Positions 42,991-53,962 are shown, counted from the stretch's first letter. The stretch: DNA of 64,000 nt from Providencia rettgeri (GCF_041075285.1 NZ_CP163512.1:4278001-4342000), one strand, 5' to 3'. Notes: a model not told the origin generated them from the sequence alone. Translations and numbers: made by a program.

Positions 42991-44373
42991 ATGTATTTTC
43001 CTAAAATATTTTTGATAGCAAATGCCCTAATTTTAAGTGGCTGCGTTTCATTAGCGCCTGACTATCAGCGCCCAAATTTAAATGTACCGAGTCAGCTAAG
43101 CAGTAATATCGGTACCTTAGTTGAACAATCGACATTTTCAGTGCCAAGTTGGCAGATGTTTATTCGAGACTCGCAAATGAAGGCGGTTATCCAGCGTGCG
43201 CTTGAAAAAAACAGTGATCTTTATTTAGCGGCATTGGATGTTGAGGAAGCTAGGGCTCGCTTTGGGCTGGCCAGTGCAGAAAAATACCCACAAATGAATA
43301 CGTCATTGGGGGGCGAGTATAGCCAAGGGCTAAAACAGAGTTCTGCATTTGATAAAAAATACAGTGCAGGCATCGATATTAGCTATGAGCTGGACTTTTT
43401 TGGGCGAATTAAGAATTTAGCTGAGGCGGATAGAGCAAATTTTATTGCTTCAAAAGAGATGCTCCGCGCGACCCAAATTATCACGATTAAAACAGTTGCA
43501 GATGCTTATTTAGATGTAGTGTATAACCAACAATTATTATCAATTGCACAAGAGACGAAAGTCAGTTACCTGAATAGTCAATCGATAGTGGCGCAAAAAG
43601 TGGCAGCAGGCAAAGCAACACTAGCTGATTTAGAACAAGCACAAGGGCAAGTTCAGGCTATTGAAATTAATATCGAAAAAATTAACAGTGACATTGCCAG
43701 AAATGAAAATTTAGTTAACTTTTTAACTAATGATTATATTCAACAAATACAAAGCGCTTCAGGTCGTTTTGAGCCGGATTATCCGTTGATAACGACTCCT
43801 TTAACTTTGTCGTCTGATATTTTATTAAGTCGTCCTGATATTATGGCAGCAGAGCAAAAAATCATTTCTGAAAATGCCAATATTGGAGTAGCAAGGGCTG
43901 CATTTTTTCCTTCTATTTCTTTCAATACAGGTGTAGCTAACAATAACGATTCGTTGTCTGGTTTATTTGATTCCTCAAATGGTGTTTGGAATTTTATTCC
44001 AAAAATTACCTTGCCTATTTTCACAGGAGGAAAAAATAGCCGAAACCTAGAGTTAGCAAATATTCGTAAAAATAAAGCCATTGTGAATTATGAAAAAAGT
44101 ATTCAAGTGGCCTTCCGTGAAGTGAAAGATGCGTTAGTGATTAAGTCTAGTTTGGAAAAACAATTAAGTGCTCAGGTGATATATGTCAATACATTGAAGA
44201 GCATCTTAGCACAGAAACAAACGAGTTACCGCTATGGTAGTACCAGCTACCTTGATGTTCTTGAAGCGCAAAGAAGTTTATTTACTGAACAGCAAAATTT
44301 ACTGAATTTAAAAATTGAACAGCAGAAGAATGAAGTGACTTTATTCTCTGCTCTTGGTGGTGGACTAATTTAA
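42991..44373 (+). CDS. cusC: Outer-membrane efflux lipoprotein CusC
   Basis: CusC is the TolC-like outer-membrane channel of the CusCBA copper/silver efflux pump. From the ATG at 42991, a lipoprotein signal MYFPKIFLIANALILSGC places the acylated Cys at residue 18. Upstream in-frame codons would spoil it, although the ribosome binding site (AGAGG) is rather distant. The 460 residues carry the two outer-membrane efflux repeats (LYLAALDVEEARARFGLASAEKYPQ and the second DILLSRPDIMAAEQKI). E. coli CusC has 457 residues. First gene of cusCFBA, under the CusR box. Confidence 0.93.
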   Translation: MYFPKIFLIANALILSGCVSLAPDYQRPNLNVPSQLSSNIGTLVEQSTFSVPSWQMFIRDSQMKAVIQRALEKNSDLYLAALDVEEARARFGLASAEKYPQMNTSLGGEYSQGLKQSSAFDKKYSAGIDISYELDFFGRIKNLAEADRANFIASKEMLRATQIITIKTVADAYLDVVYNQQLLSIAQETKVSYLNSQSIVAQKVAAGKATLADLEQAQGQVQAIEINIEKINSDIARNENLVNFLTNDYIQQIQSASGRFEPDYPLITTPLTLSSDILLSRPDIMAAEQKIISENANIGVARAAFFPSISFNTGVANNNDSLSGLFDSSNGVWNFIPKITLPIFTGGKNSRNLELANIRKNKAIVNYEKSIQVAFREVKDALVIKSSLEKQLSAQVIYVNTLKSILAQKQTSYRYGSTSYLDVLEAQRSLFTEQQNLLNLKIEQQKNEVTLFSALGGGLI

Positions 44374-44387
44374 TTATGAGAACAAAT

Positions 44388-44723
44388 ATGAAAAAATTAC
44401 ATAGTATTGTTTTTGCCCTTTCTGTCGGAATATTTACTGCAACAGGTTATGCGAATGTGGATCATCATGCGGTTTTTTCTGAAAAGGTTGCAATACCAGT
44501 TATTAATACAGAAGGTAAATTAATTTCTATTGATAAAGAAAATAAGAAATTAACCATTAGTCACAAAGAAATTGAAAGCATTGGTTGGCCTCCAATGACG
44601 ATGCGCTTCACCTATGAAGATGAAAATATAATTAAAGGCCTACAAGATAACGACGAATTAAAATTTTCCTTTGTACAAAAAGGTAATCTTTCAATATTGA
44701 AATCCGTCGAAAAAATAAACTAA
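44388..44723 (+). CDS. cusF: Periplasmic copper chaperone CusF
   Basis: CusF binds Cu(I)/Ag(I) in the periplasm and hands it to CusB. The 111-residue protein has a signal peptide ending near GYA-N. It contains the metal site as His in ISHKEIESIGW, the stacking Trp, and the Met pair in PPMTMRF. An in-frame ATG at 44376 exists; MKKLHS at 44388 gives the cleaner signal peptide. It lies 14 bp after cusC and 17 bp before cusB, clearly in the operon. Confidence 0.9.
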   Translation: MKKLHSIVFALSVGIFTATGYANVDHHAVFSEKVAIPVINTEGKLISIDKENKKLTISHKEIESIGWPPMTMRFTYEDENIIKGLQDNDELKFSFVQKGNLSILKSVEKIN

Positions 44724-44740
44724 TTAGATAGAGAGATGTT

Positions 44741-46009
44741 ATGTCATTAATTAACCTCACTAAATTGCTGTTGGTTATTATTATATCGAGCGTTATTTCA
44801 ATCTTGTCTTATCGCTATTTTTTTGTTGAAGGAAATAATAGTCAACCGATTGAAAAACAAGAACGCACGGTATTGTATTGGTATGATCCGATGCACCCAA
44901 ACACCAAGTTTGATCAAGCGGGTAAGTCGCCATTTATGGACATGGATCTTGTGCCTAAATATGCCGATGAAAACCAAGACTCGGTAGATAGTCAAGGGAT
45001 CACCATTAACCCGACGCAAACCCAAAATCTAGGGTTAAAAACCGTTGAGGTTAAATGGGGACAGTTAAACTATGACCTAACATTTCCTGCCGAAATCGCT
45101 TTTAACGACCACCAATTTGCGATTGTACAAGCGAGGGAAAGTGGTTTTGTCGAAAAAGTATATCCATTTACGATTGGTGAGCGGATCCAAAAAGGTGTTC
45201 CTATTGCAGACTTGACGATCCCTGCTTGGGTGGAAGCGCAAAGTGAATATCTTGCACTAAAACAAATGGGGGCGAGTCAAACTGATCTTAATAGCGTGAT
45301 CGAACGTTTACGATTAAATGGTATGCCTGAAGGGGCGATTTCCCAATTTATTAAAACAAGAAAAGTGCAAACGCGTTTTACTATTCAAGCGCCGATATCA
45401 GGGGTTATTACTGCATTAAATCTGCGTTTAGGAATGAATGTTTCTAAAGAAATGACTATTGCTCAAATACAGGGAACAAACCCGGTGTGGGTGAATGCAT
45501 CTGTTTCTCAATCAGTGGCGGAATTGTTAACGAAGCAAGCGCAATTTTCTGTTTCTATTCCCGCTTATCCAACTCAGCAATTTACGGTAAAAAACTGGTT
45601 GATATTACCGAGCGCAGATCAAGCAAGTCGCACAATTAATATTCGTGTAGAAATTGCAGATAACGAAAATTTATTAAAGCCGGGTATGACCGCCTATTTA
45701 AACTTGCTGGCGAAAGGGCCAGAGAGTTTATTAATTCCATCTCAAGCTATTGTGGATTCAGGGAAAGAGCAACACGTTATTGTGGTGGGTGAACAAGGGG
45801 AGTTTATCCCTAAAAAAGTGAGTGTTATCAATGAATCCCAGCAAACAACGGCGATTTCACAAGGGTTACAAGTTGGCGAAAAGATTGTAACGCAAGGCAT
45901 TTTCCTGATCGATTCAGAAGCGAATATCGCAGGGGCATTAGCCCGAATGGAAGCGCTTCCCACACAACCTGAGTCATCAAATCATTCATCACATAAATCT
46001 CAGGAGTAG
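44741..46009 (+). CDS. cusB: Efflux periplasmic adaptor CusB
   Basis: CusB is the membrane-fusion protein of the Cus pump. The 422 residues begin with a membrane anchor (about 8-28). A Met/His-rich metal-binding segment follows, YWYDPMHPNTKFDQAGKSPFMDMDLVPKY. Then come the barrel-sandwich hybrid, a helical hairpin (about 150-215) and beta-barrel domains (GMNVSKEMTIAQIQG). The heavy-metal-binding segment is the one shown in E. coli to receive metal from CusF. It lies 4 bp before cusA. Confidence 0.93.
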   Translation: MSLINLTKLLLVIIISSVISILSYRYFFVEGNNSQPIEKQERTVLYWYDPMHPNTKFDQAGKSPFMDMDLVPKYADENQDSVDSQGITINPTQTQNLGLKTVEVKWGQLNYDLTFPAEIAFNDHQFAIVQARESGFVEKVYPFTIGERIQKGVPIADLTIPAWVEAQSEYLALKQMGASQTDLNSVIERLRLNGMPEGAISQFIKTRKVQTRFTIQAPISGVITALNLRLGMNVSKEMTIAQIQGTNPVWVNASVSQSVAELLTKQAQFSVSIPAYPTQQFTVKNWLILPSADQASRTINIRVEIADNENLLKPGMTAYLNLLAKGPESLLIPSQAIVDSGKEQHVIVVGEQGEFIPKKVSVINESQQTTAISQGLQVGEKIVTQGIFLIDSEANIAGALARMEALPTQPESSNHSSHKSQE

Positions 46010-46012
46010 ACC

Positions 46013-49000
46013 ATGTTGGAATGGGTTATAAGACGCTCGGTTGCGAATCGCTTTTTAGTCTTAATGGGCGTGCTATTTTTAGTCATTGCTGGAATGTGGA
46101 GCATCCGCAACACGCCTGTTGATGCACTGCCTGACTTATCTGATGTACAAGTGATCATCAAAACCACCTATCCAGGACAAGCTCCTCAACTGGTTGAAAA
46201 CCAAGTTACTTATCCGATAACGACGACGATGTTATCTGTACCAGGTGCGAAAACGGTTCGCGGCTTTTCGGCCTTTGGTGACTCTTATGTTTATGTCATT
46301 TTTGAAGACAATACGGATTTATATTGGGCACGTTCGCGGGTTTTAGAGTATTTAAACCAAGTTCAGACAAAACTTCCGAAAGGTGCGGTTGCTTCTATTG
46401 GTCCTGATGCAACGGGTGTCGGTTGGGTGTTTGAATATGCACTGGTTGATAAAAGTGGTAAACATAATTTAGCTGAATTGCGTTCGTTGCAAGATTGGTT
46501 TTTGAAATATGAGCTAAAGACGCTGCCAAACGTTTCTGAGGTTGCAACTGTTGGCGGTGTGGTGAAGTCTTATCAAATCGTCGTTGATCCGCTTAAGTTA
46601 ACGCAGTTTTCAGTGACGTTACCAGAAATAAGACAAGCGGTTGAAATGGCTAACCAAGAGGCGGGTGGGTCTTCCATCGAAATTGCCGAAGCGGAGTTTA
46701 TGGTTAGAGCTAATGGTTACCTTCAATCGATAGATGACTTTAATAAAATTTACTTGAAAACCGTAGAGAATGACGTCCCGATTTACTTGAAAGATGTGGC
46801 TCGTATTCAAGAAGGCCCTGAAATGCGTCGCGGTGTTGCTGAGCTTAATGGGGAGGGGGAAGTTGTCGGTGGGATCATCTTATTACGCTCAGGGGAAAAT
46901 GCGCGAAATGTTATTCATGATGTCAAACAAAAGCTTGAGGATTTAAGTGCTAGTTTGCCTGAAGGCATTGAAATCATTACAACCTATGATAGAAGCATAC
47001 TGATTGATAACGCAATTGATAATCTCAGTTATAAACTGTTAGAAGAATTTATTGTTGTTGCCTTAGTTTGTGCTGTTTTTTTATGGCATTTCCGTTCTGC
47101 TTTAGTTGCGATTATCTCTTTACCACTCGGGTTATTTATTGCGTTTATTGTTATGCATTACCAAGGAATAAATGCAAACATTATGTCTCTTGGGGGGATA
47201 GCTATTGCCATTGGGGCAATGGTTGATGCGGCGATCGTGATGATTGAAAATGCCCATAAAAAATTAGAAAAATGGCAGCATCAACATGAAGGCCAAGTTC
47301 TCGATAATACACAACGTTGGAAATTAATTACGGATTCGGCGGTTGAGGTTGGGCCTGCACTATTTATTAGCTTACTTATTATTACGCTTTCCTTTATTCC
47401 TATTTTTACTTTGGAAGGTCAAGAAGGGCGTTTATTTGGGCCTTTGGCATTTACAAAAACCTATGCCATGGCGGGAGCCGCTGCATTAGCGTTAATTGTG
47501 ATCCCTATTTTAATGGGATACTGGATCCGCGGTAATATCCCAAATGAAAATAAAAACCCGTTGAATCGCTGGTTAATCGCATTATATAGCCCAATCTTAT
47601 TAAAGGTTTTAGCGTGGCCAAAAACGACGTTACTGATTAGCGTTCTATCATTGTTTACCGTGATATGGCCATTAAAGAATTTAGGTGGTGAATTTCTCCC
47701 ATCGATTAATGAAGGTGATTTGCTGTATATGCCGTCAACATTGCCAGGGGTCTCCCCTGCTCAAGCCGCATTTTTACTGCAAAATACCGATAAATTAATT
47801 AAAACTATTCCTGAAGTGGAGACCGTTTTTGGTAAAGCAGGGAAAGCGGAAACAGCAACGGATTCTGCACCGATGGAAATGATCGAAACCGCCATTCGTT
47901 TAAAACCACAGTCTGAGTGGCGAGAAGGGATGACGCTGGAGAAAATCATCAATGAGTTAGATGAAACTGTACGTTTACCGGGGGTGGCTAATTTATGGGT
48001 TCCGCCTATTCGTAATCGAATTGATATGCTTTCCACGGGAGTCAAAAGCCCGATAGGGATTAAGGTATCAGGGAAAAACCTCGAAGAAATCGATGCAGTT
48101 GCACAAGAAATTGAAAAAGTGACCAAAACCGTGCCGGGTGTTGTGTCAGTATTGGCTGAACGTCTAGTCGGAGGACGGTATATTGATGTAAAAATTGACA
48201 GAGAAAAAGCGGCCCGTTTTGGTATGAGCATCAGTGATGTACAAGTTTATATCTCAATGGCGACTGGTGGAGAGATGATTGGTGAAACTGTTGAAGGAAT
48301 AGAACGTTATCCAATTAATTTAAGATACCCTCAGGATTATCGAAATAGTGCCTCAGCGTTAAAATCATTGCCGATTTTAACACCGAGTAAGCAACAAATT
48401 GTTCTCAGTGATGTGGCTGATGTGGTAGTGCAGATGGGGCCTCCCATGTTGAAAACCGAGAATGCGCGACCAACCAGTTGGATTTATATTGATGCGCGGG
48501 ACAGAGATATGGTCTCAGTCATTAATGATATTGATACGGCAATAAAAAATAATATCCAAATGAAAGCGGGGATCAGTTATTCCTTCACAGGACAATTTGA
48601 ATCACTTGAAAGAGCCAACCAGAAACTAATGTTAATGGTGCCAGCAACCATCATGATTATTTTTGTCTTGCTCTATTTAGCCTTTAGGCGATTTAGTGAA
48701 GCATTGCTGATTTTATTAAGCTTACCTTTTGCGTTAGTGGGGGCAATTTGGCTCCTGTATTGGATGGACTTTAATTTATCTGTCGCAACAGGGACTGGCT
48801 TTGTTGCATTAGCGGGGGTTGCTGCTGAATTTGGTGTGGTGATGTTGATTTATTTAAGACATGCCATTGAAGATAGAGAAAAACAGCAAGGAATAAACAC
48901 ATTATCGAATCAGGATTTAGATAGTGCGTTATATGAAGGGGCGGTATTGCGCGTTCGGCCAAAAGCCATGACCGTGGCTGTTATTCTCGCGGGGTTATTA

Positions 49001-49150
49001 CCTATTTTATTAAGCACAGGCGTGGGGTCTGAGGTAATGAGCAGGATCGCGGCTCCAATGATTGGAGGGATGATCACAGCACCATTATTATCGTTATTTA
49101 TCATTCCTGCTGCATATAAATTGATTTGCCAAATGCGCTCTAAAAAATAG
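46013..49150 (+). CDS. cusA: Copper/silver efflux RND permease CusA
   Basis: CusA is the proton-driven inner-membrane pump of CusCBA. The 1045 residues contain 12 membrane segments and two large periplasmic loops, as in heavy-metal RND pumps. The three methionines of the E. coli metal relay have counterparts in [16 protein letters not shown] and RIDMLSTG. The TM4 motif [26 protein letters not shown] is conserved, with the proton-relay Asp. It begins 3 bp after cusB. Confidence 0.96.
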   Translation: MLEWVIRRSVANRFLVLMGVLFLVIAGMWSIRNTPVDALPDLSDVQVIIKTTYPGQAPQLVENQVTYPITTTMLSVPGAKTVRGFSAFGDSYVYVIFEDNTDLYWARSRVLEYLNQVQTKLPKGAVASIGPDATGVGWVFEYALVDKSGKHNLAELRSLQDWFLKYELKTLPNVSEVATVGGVVKSYQIVVDPLKLTQFSVTLPEIRQAVEMANQEAGGSSIEIAEAEFMVRANGYLQSIDDFNKIYLKTVENDVPIYLKDVARIQEGPEMRRGVAELNGEGEVVGGIILLRSGENARNVIHDVKQKLEDLSASLPEGIEIITTYDRSILIDNAIDNLSYKLLEEFIVVALVCAVFLWHFRSALVAIISLPLGLFIAFIVMHYQGINANIMSLGGIAIAIGAMVDAAIVMIENAHKKLEKWQHQHEGQVLDNTQRWKLITDSAVEVGPALFISLLIITLSFIPIFTLEGQEGRLFGPLAFTKTYAMAGAAALALIVIPILMGYWIRGNIPNENKNPLNRWLIALYSPILLKVLAWPKTTLLISVLSLFTVIWPLKNLGGEFLPSINEGDLLYMPSTLPGVSPAQAAFLLQNTDKLIKTIPEVETVFGKAGKAETATDSAPMEMIETAIRLKPQSEWREGMTLEKIINELDETVRLPGVANLWVPPIRNRIDMLSTGVKSPIGIKVSGKNLEEIDAVAQEIEKVTKTVPGVVSVLAERLVGGRYIDVKIDREKAARFGMSISDVQVYISMATGGEMIGETVEGIERYPINLRYPQDYRNSASALKSLPILTPSKQQIVLSDVADVVVQMGPPMLKTENARPTSWIYIDARDRDMVSVINDIDTAIKNNIQMKAGISYSFTGQFESLERANQKLMLMVPATIMIIFVLLYLAFRRFSEALLILLSLPFALVGAIWLLYWMDFNLSVATGTGFVALAGVAAEFGVVMLIYLRHAIEDREKQQGINTLSNQDLDSALYEGAVLRVRPKAMTVAVILAGLLPILLSTGVGSEVMSRIAAPMIGGMITAPLLSLFIIPAAYKLICQMRSKK

Positions 49151-49195
49151 GCGCTTTACAGATAGTTGCCATTATTCTTGATAAGGTGAGTCGTA

Positions 49196-49618
49196 ATGAA
49201 AAAGATGATTTTAGGTGGAATGTTATTACTGTCATTTTCTGCGGTTTCTCAAGCACAGAGCGTGCAACTGTATAAGGATGCTAACTGCGGTTGCTGCCAG
49301 TTATGGGGAGAGGGGATTAAAAAAGCAGGATATGACGTTGTGGTCAATGAAATCAGTTATGATGAATTGAATCAACTAAACGATGAGCTGAATGTGCCAT
49401 ACAACTTACGTAGCTGCCATATTGCTAAATACAAAGGTAAAGTGATTGTTGGACACGTCCCTGTAAGCAGCCTAGATACGATTGATGCGTTACCTACAGA
49501 GGTGGTTGGCATTTCAGTACCAGGTATGCCAATAGGCAGTTTAGGTATGGAACAGCCTGATGGTAGAACACAGCCGTATTCAGTGGTCCAATTTAAAGCG
49601 AATGGTGAATACCGTTAA
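49196..49618 (+). CDS. DUF411 periplasmic metal-binding protein
   Basis: A 140-residue DUF411 protein, a family often found with copper resistance genes. A signal peptide ends at SQA-QS. The mature protein begins with a Cys cluster, YKDANCGCCQLW (Cys31, Cys33, Cys34). A fourth Cys lies in LRSCHIAKYKGKVIVGHVP next to His, plausible Cu ligands. It follows cusA by 45 bp and is probably the last gene of the operon. E. coli cusCFBA lacks this gene. Function beyond likely copper binding is not established. Confidence 0.85.
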   Translation: MKKMILGGMLLLSFSAVSQAQSVQLYKDANCGCCQLWGEGIKKAGYDVVVNEISYDELNQLNDELNVPYNLRSCHIAKYKGKVIVGHVPVSSLDTIDALPTEVVGISVPGMPIGSLGMEQPDGRTQPYSVVQFKANGEYR

Positions 49619-49667
49619 TTAAGGTAAATTTATTAAGTTGCAGGGGGACCTGCAACTTATATAAATA

Positions 49668-50660
49668 TCATTCGTTTTCTAGTATCAGTTCAATGGCTTT
49701 CAGTTCATCTTGGTTAAAGTCGCGGTTTTTTAACATCCCCATCGCATCATCAATTTGGCTAATTCGGCTGGCTCCAATCAATACAGAGGTGATCCTATCA
49801 TGGCGCAATAACCAAGCTAATGCCATTTGACTCAGTTTTTGACCGCGTTTAGCGGCAATTTCATTCAACTGTTTTACTTTTGCTAACACAGAAGAGGTGA
49901 GTCGCTCAGGAGGTAACGATGGATTACCTGCTGCCCGTGAGTCCGCAGGAATACCGTTTAAATAGCGATCCGTTAAGATCCCGCCAGCAAGGGGGGAGTA
50001 AGCGATCGACCCGACGCCTTCTTCTTCAAGCACATCAAGTAATCCTTCTTCAGGTGTACGTTCAAACATGGAGTACTTGGGTTGGTGGATAAGGCAAGGC
50101 GTCCCTAATTCAGTCAGAATACCAATAGCTTCTTTCGCTAAATCTGTAGGGTAGTTTGAAATTCCAACGTATAGCGCTTTTCCTTGGCGAACGATTAAAT
50201 CAAGAGCCCCCATGGTTTCTTCTAATGGTGTATCGGGATCTGGACGATGGTGGTAAAAAATATCCACATAATCAAGTCCCATCCGTTTTAAACTCTGATT
50301 GAGACTGGCGACCAAATATTTTTTACTTCCCCAATCTCCATATGGGCCATCCCACATGGTAAAGCCAGCTTTTGATGAAATGATCATTTCATCACGATAA
50401 GGCAGAAAATCCCGTTGTAAGATTTGGCCAAATTTCGTTTCAGCAGCCCCCGGCGGAGGGCCGTAGTTATTGGCAAGATCAAAATGTGTAATACCAAGAT
50501 CAAAAGCATGGCGCAGCATGGCTTGGCAGCTATCAAATGATTTGTTATCGCCAAAATTATGCCATAATCCTAATGAAATCAGAGGCAAACGTAATCCGCT
50601 ATGACCACATAAACGGTATTCCATTTCAGTATAGCGCTTTGATGATGCAGTATAAGGCAT
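49668..50660 (-). CDS. Aldo/keto reductase, YghZ/Gpr-like
   Basis: A 330-residue NADPH-dependent aldo/keto reductase closely resembling E. coli YghZ (346 residues), which reduces L-glyceraldehyde 3-phosphate and methylglyoxal. The catalytic tetrad can be placed: Asp in FDLANNYG with the Tyr, Lys in IISSKAG, and His in DIFYHHRPDPDTP. The C-terminal cofactor segment VTSVLIGASRISQID has the form SVLIGASR. The start ATG has GGAGG 6 nt upstream. It is convergent with the cus operon and unrelated to it. In E. coli the gene lies elsewhere. Confidence 0.88.
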   Translation of the reverse strand: MPYTASSKRYTEMEYRLCGHSGLRLPLISLGLWHNFGDNKSFDSCQAMLRHAFDLGITHFDLANNYGPPPGAAETKFGQILQRDFLPYRDEMIISSKAGFTMWDGPYGDWGSKKYLVASLNQSLKRMGLDYVDIFYHHRPDPDTPLEETMGALDLIVRQGKALYVGISNYPTDLAKEAIGILTELGTPCLIHQPKYSMFERTPEEGLLDVLEEEGVGSIAYSPLAGGILTDRYLNGIPADSRAAGNPSLPPERLTSSVLAKVKQLNEIAAKRGQKLSQMALAWLLRHDRITSVLIGASRISQIDDAMGMLKNRDFNQDELKAIELILENE

Positions 50661-50850
50661 ATTTTACCTCCAGATAGTGAGCAAAATCCCGTCCAATACT
50701 GTCATAAATCTTAAGTATGAGCTGAGGAATCCATGCTAATTTGATTTAGTATGGTCGTTTTATAGTGAAATTGTGATGAAGTATGGATAATTTTGTGATG
50801 TGTTGAAAGGGACGGGTATTCAACGTAAGTTAATCCCCGTCATGAGTCGA

Positions 50851-51627
50851 TTAAATATTTTCTGGGCGAGTAAAAATCAATTCATTCCCCTTAGATTGGC
50901 TTTCATCAAATTGATAGCCTTCTAAATTAAAGTCCGATAATTGCTCTGTTTTTGTCAGTTTATTTTGAATAATAAACCGGCTCATTAAACCACGTGCTTT
51001 TTTTGCATAAAAACTGATAACCTTGTATTTGCCATTTTTTTCATCAAGGAAAACGGGTTTAATAATCTGACCATCGAGTTTTTTGGTATTGACGGATTTA
51101 AAATATTCATCAGAAGCAAGGTTGACTAAAACTGGGTCTTTCTGCTGTGCAAGTGCTTGATTTAATTGTTTGGTAATAATGTCGCCCCAAAATTCATATA
51201 AGTTTTTGCCTCGCGTATTTTTGAGGGCAATCCCCATCTCAAGCCGATAAGGTTGCATTAAATCTAAAGGACGTAACACCCCATAAAGGCCAGATAAAAT
51301 ACGTAAATGAGACTGGGCGAACTCAAAATCTTCCGCGCTAAATGTCTCCGCTTGCATCCCCGTATAAACATCACCTTTGAAGGCTAAAATGGCTTGGCGT
51401 GCATTATCAGGGGTAAAGTCAGCGTGCCATTCTGCAAAGCGAGCGGCATTCAATCCTGCCAGTTTGTCACTGATTTTCATTAAACTTGCAATTTCCGCTG
51501 GGGTTAACTTACGGCACTCTTTTATCAGTTTTTGCGATTCCGCTAATAATTCAGGTTGCGAGAATTGCGCGGTTGCAAGTGGGCTTTCGTAGTCTAACGT
51601 TTTTGCAGGTGAAATAGTAATAAGCAT
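50851..51627 (-). CDS. yaaA: Peroxide stress protein YaaA
   Basis: YaaA lowers intracellular free iron during peroxide stress in E. coli, where OxyR induces it. The 258 residues show the DUF328 signature: [16 protein letters not shown] at the start, [21 protein letters not shown] in the middle, and [17 protein letters not shown] near the end. E. coli YaaA also has 258. It is followed by the divergent talB, close to the E. coli order (yaaJ missing). The mechanism is not settled. Confidence 0.93.
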   Translation of the reverse strand: MLITISPAKTLDYESPLATAQFSQPELLAESQKLIKECRKLTPAEIASLMKISDKLAGLNAARFAEWHADFTPDNARQAILAFKGDVYTGMQAETFSAEDFEFAQSHLRILSGLYGVLRPLDLMQPYRLEMGIALKNTRGKNLYEFWGDIITKQLNQALAQQKDPVLVNLASDEYFKSVNTKKLDGQIIKPVFLDEKNGKYKVISFYAKKARGLMSRFIIQNKLTKTEQLSDFNLEGYQFDESQSKGNELIFTRPENI

Positions 51628-51889
51628 GACTTGACCCTTTATAAAAAATAATAACGCTTACTTTAGCAAAAATTCATCCTAAATAGCTAATTGATACAAT
51701 AAGCCAAACCGATATTGTTCTTTGCTATTGTTGGCTAACAAGATATTTCGCTAAATGGATTCAGCTTAATATCTGACAGCGAAACCGATTGCCAATCAGA
51801 TAGTTGCTTTTAACCAGATTTCCTTACTTGCAGCAATATGGATGCATGATATTATCTGTAGACGGTGCGGCGATAGCCACAATTCCTTT

Positions 51890-51951
51890 ATAATACGCAA
51901 AGTAATTCAAGTTGCAGCTAACTACCCTACAACTTGAAGTATGACGGGTAT
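51890..51951. repeat. Internally deleted ERIC element in the talB leader
   Basis: About 62 bp join the two ERIC ends: ATACGCAAAGTAATTCAAGT...GCAGC on the left and CTACAACTTGAAGTATGACG on the right. The central part is missing. It ends 18 bp before the talB start. The remainder of 51628-51969 holds the divergent yaaA/talB promoters and nothing else recognisable. Confidence 0.75.
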
Positions 51952-51969
51952 AACAACGAGATTAAAGAG

Positions 51970-52923
51970 ATGACCGATAAACTAACCTCCTTACGTAGTC
52001 TGACAACCGTTGTTGCTGATACTGGCGACATCGAAGCAATGAAGCTTTACAAACCACAAGATGCGACCACTAACCCGTCGCTGATCTTAAATGCTGCACA
52101 AATTCCTGAGTACCGTAAATTAATTGATGATGCGGTCGAGTGGGCACGTAAGCAAAGCAGCAATCGCGAGCAACAAATTATTGATGCTTGTGACAAACTG
52201 GCAGTCAATATCGGTCTGGAAATTCTGAAATTAGTTCCGGGTCGTATTTCTACCGAAGTTGATGCGCGTCTTTCTTATGATGAAGAAGCGTGTATTGCTA
52301 AGGCTCGTCATTTAATCAAAATGTATAATGATGCGGGGATCAGCAATGACCGTATCCTGATTAAATTAGCATCAACTTGGCAGGGGATCCGTGCGGCAGA
52401 AAGACTGGAAAAAGAAGGCATCAACTGTAATCTAACGCTATTATTCTCTTTTGCTCAAGCGCGTGCTTGTGCGGAAGCCGGGGTTTACCTGATCTCTCCT
52501 TTCGTCGGTCGTATCCTTGACTGGTATAAAGCAAATACAGACAAAAAAGAATTTGCACCACAAGAAGATCCTGGCGTGATTTCTGTAACTGAAATCTACA
52601 ACTACTATAAAGCGCACGGCTACAAAACCGTGGTGATGGGGGCAAGCTTCCGTAACGTGGGCGAAATCATTGAATTAGCCGGCTGTGACCGCTTAACCAT
52701 CTCCCCAGGCCTACTGAAAGAACTGTCTGAGTCTGAAGGTACTTTAGTCCGCAAGCTGACTGATGCAGGCAAGACAAAAGAACCGGGTGCGAAAATGACT
52801 GAAGCTGAATTCTACTGGCAGCACAACCAAGACCCAATGGCGGTCGATAAGCTGTCTGATGGTATCCGTAAGTTTGCGGTAGACCAAGAAAAACTGGAAA
52901 AAATGATTGCAGATTTACTGTAA
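51970..52923 (+). CDS. talB: Transaldolase B
   Basis: TalB transfers a dihydroxyacetone unit between sugar phosphates in the non-oxidative pentose phosphate pathway. From the ATG at 51970 (AAAGAG just before it) the protein has 317 residues, equal to E. coli TalB. The Schiff-base lysine lies in [19 protein letters not shown]; Asp17-like VVADTGD and NPSLIL are conserved. The longer frame to 51934 would translate the ERIC end and is rejected. A terminator follows. Confidence 0.97.
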   Translation: MTDKLTSLRSLTTVVADTGDIEAMKLYKPQDATTNPSLILNAAQIPEYRKLIDDAVEWARKQSSNREQQIIDACDKLAVNIGLEILKLVPGRISTEVDARLSYDEEACIAKARHLIKMYNDAGISNDRILIKLASTWQGIRAAERLEKEGINCNLTLLFSFAQARACAEAGVYLISPFVGRILDWYKANTDKKEFAPQEDPGVISVTEIYNYYKAHGYKTVVMGASFRNVGEIIELAGCDRLTISPGLLKELSESEGTLVRKLTDAGKTKEPGAKMTEAEFYWQHNQDPMAVDKLSDGIRKFAVDQEKLEKMIADLL

Positions 52924-52942
52924 TTTTCCGCCCTTTGCTCGA

Positions 52943-52969
52943 ACCCAGCTATAGGCTGGGTTTTTTTAT
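52943..52969 (+). terminator. Terminator after talB
   Basis: AACCCAGC pairs with GCTGGGTT across TATAG, followed by a T run. Confidence 0.85.
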
Positions 52970-53109
52970 GGCTATTTTTCATTGAGTTACTTCTCAATTT
53001 AAATATAAAAAAAACCACAACGCTGCATGAAAATACGCATCATGATATGATACTGCCCCTGTTTAAGGGCAAGTAGACAGTTTCTGATAAGTCAAGTTTT
53101 GAGGTTTGT

Positions 53110-53694
53110 ATGAATGAATTGCGCATAGGTCTGGTTTCCGTTTCTGATCGTGCTTCGAGTGGTATCTATGAAGATAAAGGCATTCCTGCACTAGAAGCGT
53201 GGTTAGCAAAAACGTTAACAACGCCTTTTCGCATCGAAACGCGGTTGATCCCCGATGAGCAAATTATGATAGAACAAACCTTATGTGAGCTGGTGGATGA
53301 ATTCGCATGTCATTTAGTGCTTACTACAGGTGGCACGGGGCCGGCTCGTCGTGATGTTACGCCAGATGCAACATTAGCCATCGCCGATCGCGAAATGCCA
53401 GGGTTTGGTGAACAGATGCGCCAAATTAGCCTGAAATTTGTGCCAACAGCTATCTTATCGCGCCAAGTGGGGGTGATCCGTAATCAAGCCTTAATCTTGA
53501 ACTTACCGGGGCAGCCAAAAGCCATTGCGGAAACATTAGAAGGGCTAAAAGATAAAGAAGGGAATGTGGTGGTTTCTGGAATTTTTGCCAGTGTCCCTTA
53601 TTGCATTCAGTTATTGGATGGTCCTTATGTTGAAACAGACCCCGCGGTAGTGAAGGCTTTTCGGCCTAAATCAGCGATCCGCACTACAGACTAA
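53110..53694 (+). CDS. mog: Molybdopterin adenylyltransferase
   Basis: Mog adenylylates molybdopterin before molybdenum insertion in cofactor synthesis. The 194 residues (E. coli 195) carry the MoCF_biosynth fold, with LVSVSDRASSGIYEDKGIPAL at the N terminus. TTGGTGPARRDVTPDAT is the nucleotide/pterin loop (TGGTG), and the end includes NLPGQPKAIAETL. The ATG has TTTTGAGGTTTGT upstream. It lies between talB and satP as in E. coli. The hairpin at 53708-53748 is a probable terminator. Confidence 0.96.
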   Translation: MNELRIGLVSVSDRASSGIYEDKGIPALEAWLAKTLTTPFRIETRLIPDEQIMIEQTLCELVDEFACHLVLTTGGTGPARRDVTPDATLAIADREMPGFGEQMRQISLKFVPTAILSRQVGVIRNQALILNLPGQPKAIAETLEGLKDKEGNVVVSGIFASVPYCIQLLDGPYVETDPAVVKAFRPKSAIRTTD

Positions 53695-53707
53695 TAAAAC
53701 TGAAATT

Positions 53708-53748
53708 TGGCTACAATACAATCTGAAGAGATGGTTCCATTGTAGCCA
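53708..53748 (+). terminator. Probable terminator after mog
   Basis: TTTGGCTACAAT pairs with ATTGTAGCCAAA across a ~20-nt loop. The following sequence is only moderately T-rich, so this is less certain than the others. Confidence 0.5.
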
Positions 53749-53806
53749 AATAGCTTTTTACTTATTGATGTGTTGATTGTCTGTAGACATTTAGAAAGTG
53801 TACTTT

Positions 53807-53962
53807 CTATTTCTTGCCTTGTTTTCTTATTGATATCAAAAATTTTGGCAATTTCTGAAAATAAACCCCTGCTGGGTTTTGGGCTAGTATACTGACGTGT
53901 ACATTTAAACCCGTTGAAAAAGTTCGTATGACATCTAATTTTTGTCTGGGTTTAAAAACCAT
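53807..53962 (-). pseudogene. HipA-like 5' gene fragment
   Basis: A 51-codon open stretch begins MVFKPRQKLDVI and continues GLNVHVSILAQNPAGVYFQ. This resembles the N terminus of HipA-type toxins (L-N-V-x-x...G-x-L-x-x-x-x-G...F-x-Y). It then stops; the other ~380 residues of a HipA are missing. Its ATG overlaps the end of the upstream hipB-like frame, as in real hipBA operons. Confidence 0.45.
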
